Positions 63,372-64,000 of a DNA stretch of 64,000 nt are shown piece after piece (the stretch's first letter is position 1; every line of letters starts with the position of its first letter). The DNA is taken from the NCBI RefSeq assembly GCF_001275385.1, contig NZ_LGIW01000013.1, positions 1 to 64,000 of the forward strand, read 5' to 3'. Both the position numbers and the translations under genes were made by a program. The notes below the pieces were generated by a model, which did not search any database, had not been told where the DNA came from, and was given only the letters and a program-made list of their open reading frames with translations. This DNA comes from Exiguobacterium sp. BMC-KP (lineage in GTDB: Bacteria; Bacillota; Bacilli; Exiguobacteriales; Exiguobacteriaceae).

Positions 63372-64000
63372 AGCGTGATCAATTCCCGCTTGGTGTCATT
63401 GCGCTCCAAGTCATGACGGGCTTTCTGACAGCCGTCATGACGACGTTATTGTTCTTAAGTACACGTCAAGTCGATTGGCATGTCCTCTTTGTCCGTCAAC
63501 AAGATTTCCCTGTCCTTCTGCTCGTCATCGGACTATCGTTACTTCTGCCGCTTGCGATCGGAAGCATGCATTACTTTTTCTTAAGACGTGACTTCAAGCG
63601 TGTCACGACTGCCATCATTGAACTCGAGCAAGGAAAGGATGTCACGATTGTTCCAGGTCCCTACTTTCATACGTTGACACGTCTGTCGCGGATCGGGAAA
63701 CGCATCGACGAACAAGTCGAAACGGTACAAAAGATCAGTACGCGTCCGCAACATGTCGAACAAGTAAGAGTTCAAGCTGTCACAGAAGAACGCAAGCGAC
63801 TCGCACGCGATCTGCACGACTCCGTTTCGCAACAGCTCTATGCTATCTCGATGATGACGACAGCTGCCAAACAAACGATTTTGTCTCAACCTGAAGCTGC
63901 AGCTAAACAGATTGAGATGGTCGAAACGATGGCGCAAACGGCTCAGTCTGAAATGCGTTCCCTGTTGCTTCAGCTCCGTCCCGTCGAACTCGAAGGGATG
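63368..64000 (+). CDS. liaS: LiaS-like sensor histidine kinase (partial, cut by window end)
   Basis: The first 211 codons of a HisKA_3-type kinase. Two membrane segments (LGVIALQVMTGFLTAVMTTL; FPVLLLVIGLSLLLPLAIGS) with a very short extracytoplasmic loop, then HAMP-like linker and the dimerisation helix RKRLARDLHDSVSQQLYAIS with the phosphorylated His. The ATPase domain is past the window. The ATG overlaps the liaF stop, as in the lia operon. LiaR should follow. Confidence 0.88.
   Translation, partial: MKRDQFPLGVIALQVMTGFLTAVMTTLLFLSTRQVDWHVLFVRQQDFPVLLLVIGLSLLLPLAIGSMHYFFLRRDFKRVTTAIIELEQGKDVTIVPGPYFHTLTRLSRIGKRIDEQVETVQKISTRPQHVEQVRVQAVTEERKRLARDLHDSVSQQLYAISMMTTAAKQTILSQPEAAAKQIEMVETMAQTAQSEMRSLLLQLRPVELEGM

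Noticed and set aside
1-64000. CRISPR arrays, insertion sequences, prophage or integrative elements
   Set aside because: No spaced direct repeats, transposase, integrase or phage structural genes were seen; the gene order is mostly conserved chromosomal backbone.

Overview
This window reads as chromosomal DNA of a low- to mid-GC Gram-positive bacterium of the order Bacillales. Many gene neighbourhoods match Bacillus subtilis: ygxA-ygzB-perR-hemL-ygaD-ygaC, mutY-yfhP-yfhJ-yfhH-recX-yfhF, rlmD-yfkAB-yfkF-yihY, the menFDHBEC operon, yfmR/yfmL and liaIHFS. Protein sequence and moderate GC fit Exiguobacterium best, but that genus call is an inference. Almost every gene is intact. I see no insertion sequence, prophage, CRISPR array or tRNA. 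The left edge carries tandem sigma-A promoters and a boxA-like site for an rRNA operon whose 16S gene lies outside the window.

Region by region. 1-9.2 kb is housekeeping and peroxide stress: YgxA, YgzB, PerR with its own Per box, HemL, a YgaD ABC exporter, NtdP, MutY and YfhP. 9.3-13.4 kb holds a heterodimeric BmrC/BmrD-like exporter set between yfhH and recX and preceded by a 22-codon leader peptide and an attenuator. 13.4-25.7 kb holds RecX, YfhF, an amidohydrolase, a GNAT enzyme, a two-component system followed by a VTT membrane protein, an aldo/keto reductase, RlmD, YfkAB and an MFS transporter. 25.8-32.3 kb holds an EamA transporter divergent from a PfeT-type iron-efflux ATPase with Per-box- and Fur-box-like sites between them, then YihY, a Nudix protein, a PfkB kinase and MenA. 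32.5-39.6 kb is the complete menaquinone operon menFDHBEC, with a hairpin terminator between menB and menE. 39.7-48.7 kb holds a methionine aminopeptidase, a YkuI-like protein with a worn-out EAL domain, CshA, a possible structured RNA, CvfB, small membrane proteins, PlsC and the ABC-F protein YfmR. 48.9-54.8 kb holds two tandem GGDEF proteins and the helicase YfmL. 55-58.2 kb is pflB-pflA behind two copies of an operator-like repeat. 58.2-64 kb holds a VmlR-type antibiotic-resistance ABC-F, an RsgA-type GTPase and the liaIHFS envelope-stress operon, cut by the window end.

The most striking theme is regulation by short leader peptides. Three genes or operons, all plausibly linked to ribosome or antibiotic stress, each have a short ORF with a strong ribosome binding site followed by mutually exclusive RNA hairpins: bmrCD (22 codons, transcription attenuator), the vmlR-like gene (9 codons, transcription attenuator) and the rsgA-like gene (22 codons, a translational attenuator that hides the rsgA Shine-Dalgarno). 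The rsgA case appears the most novel: three overlapping alternative stems share one segment, and the GTPase itself lacks the usual Asp in its G4 motif.
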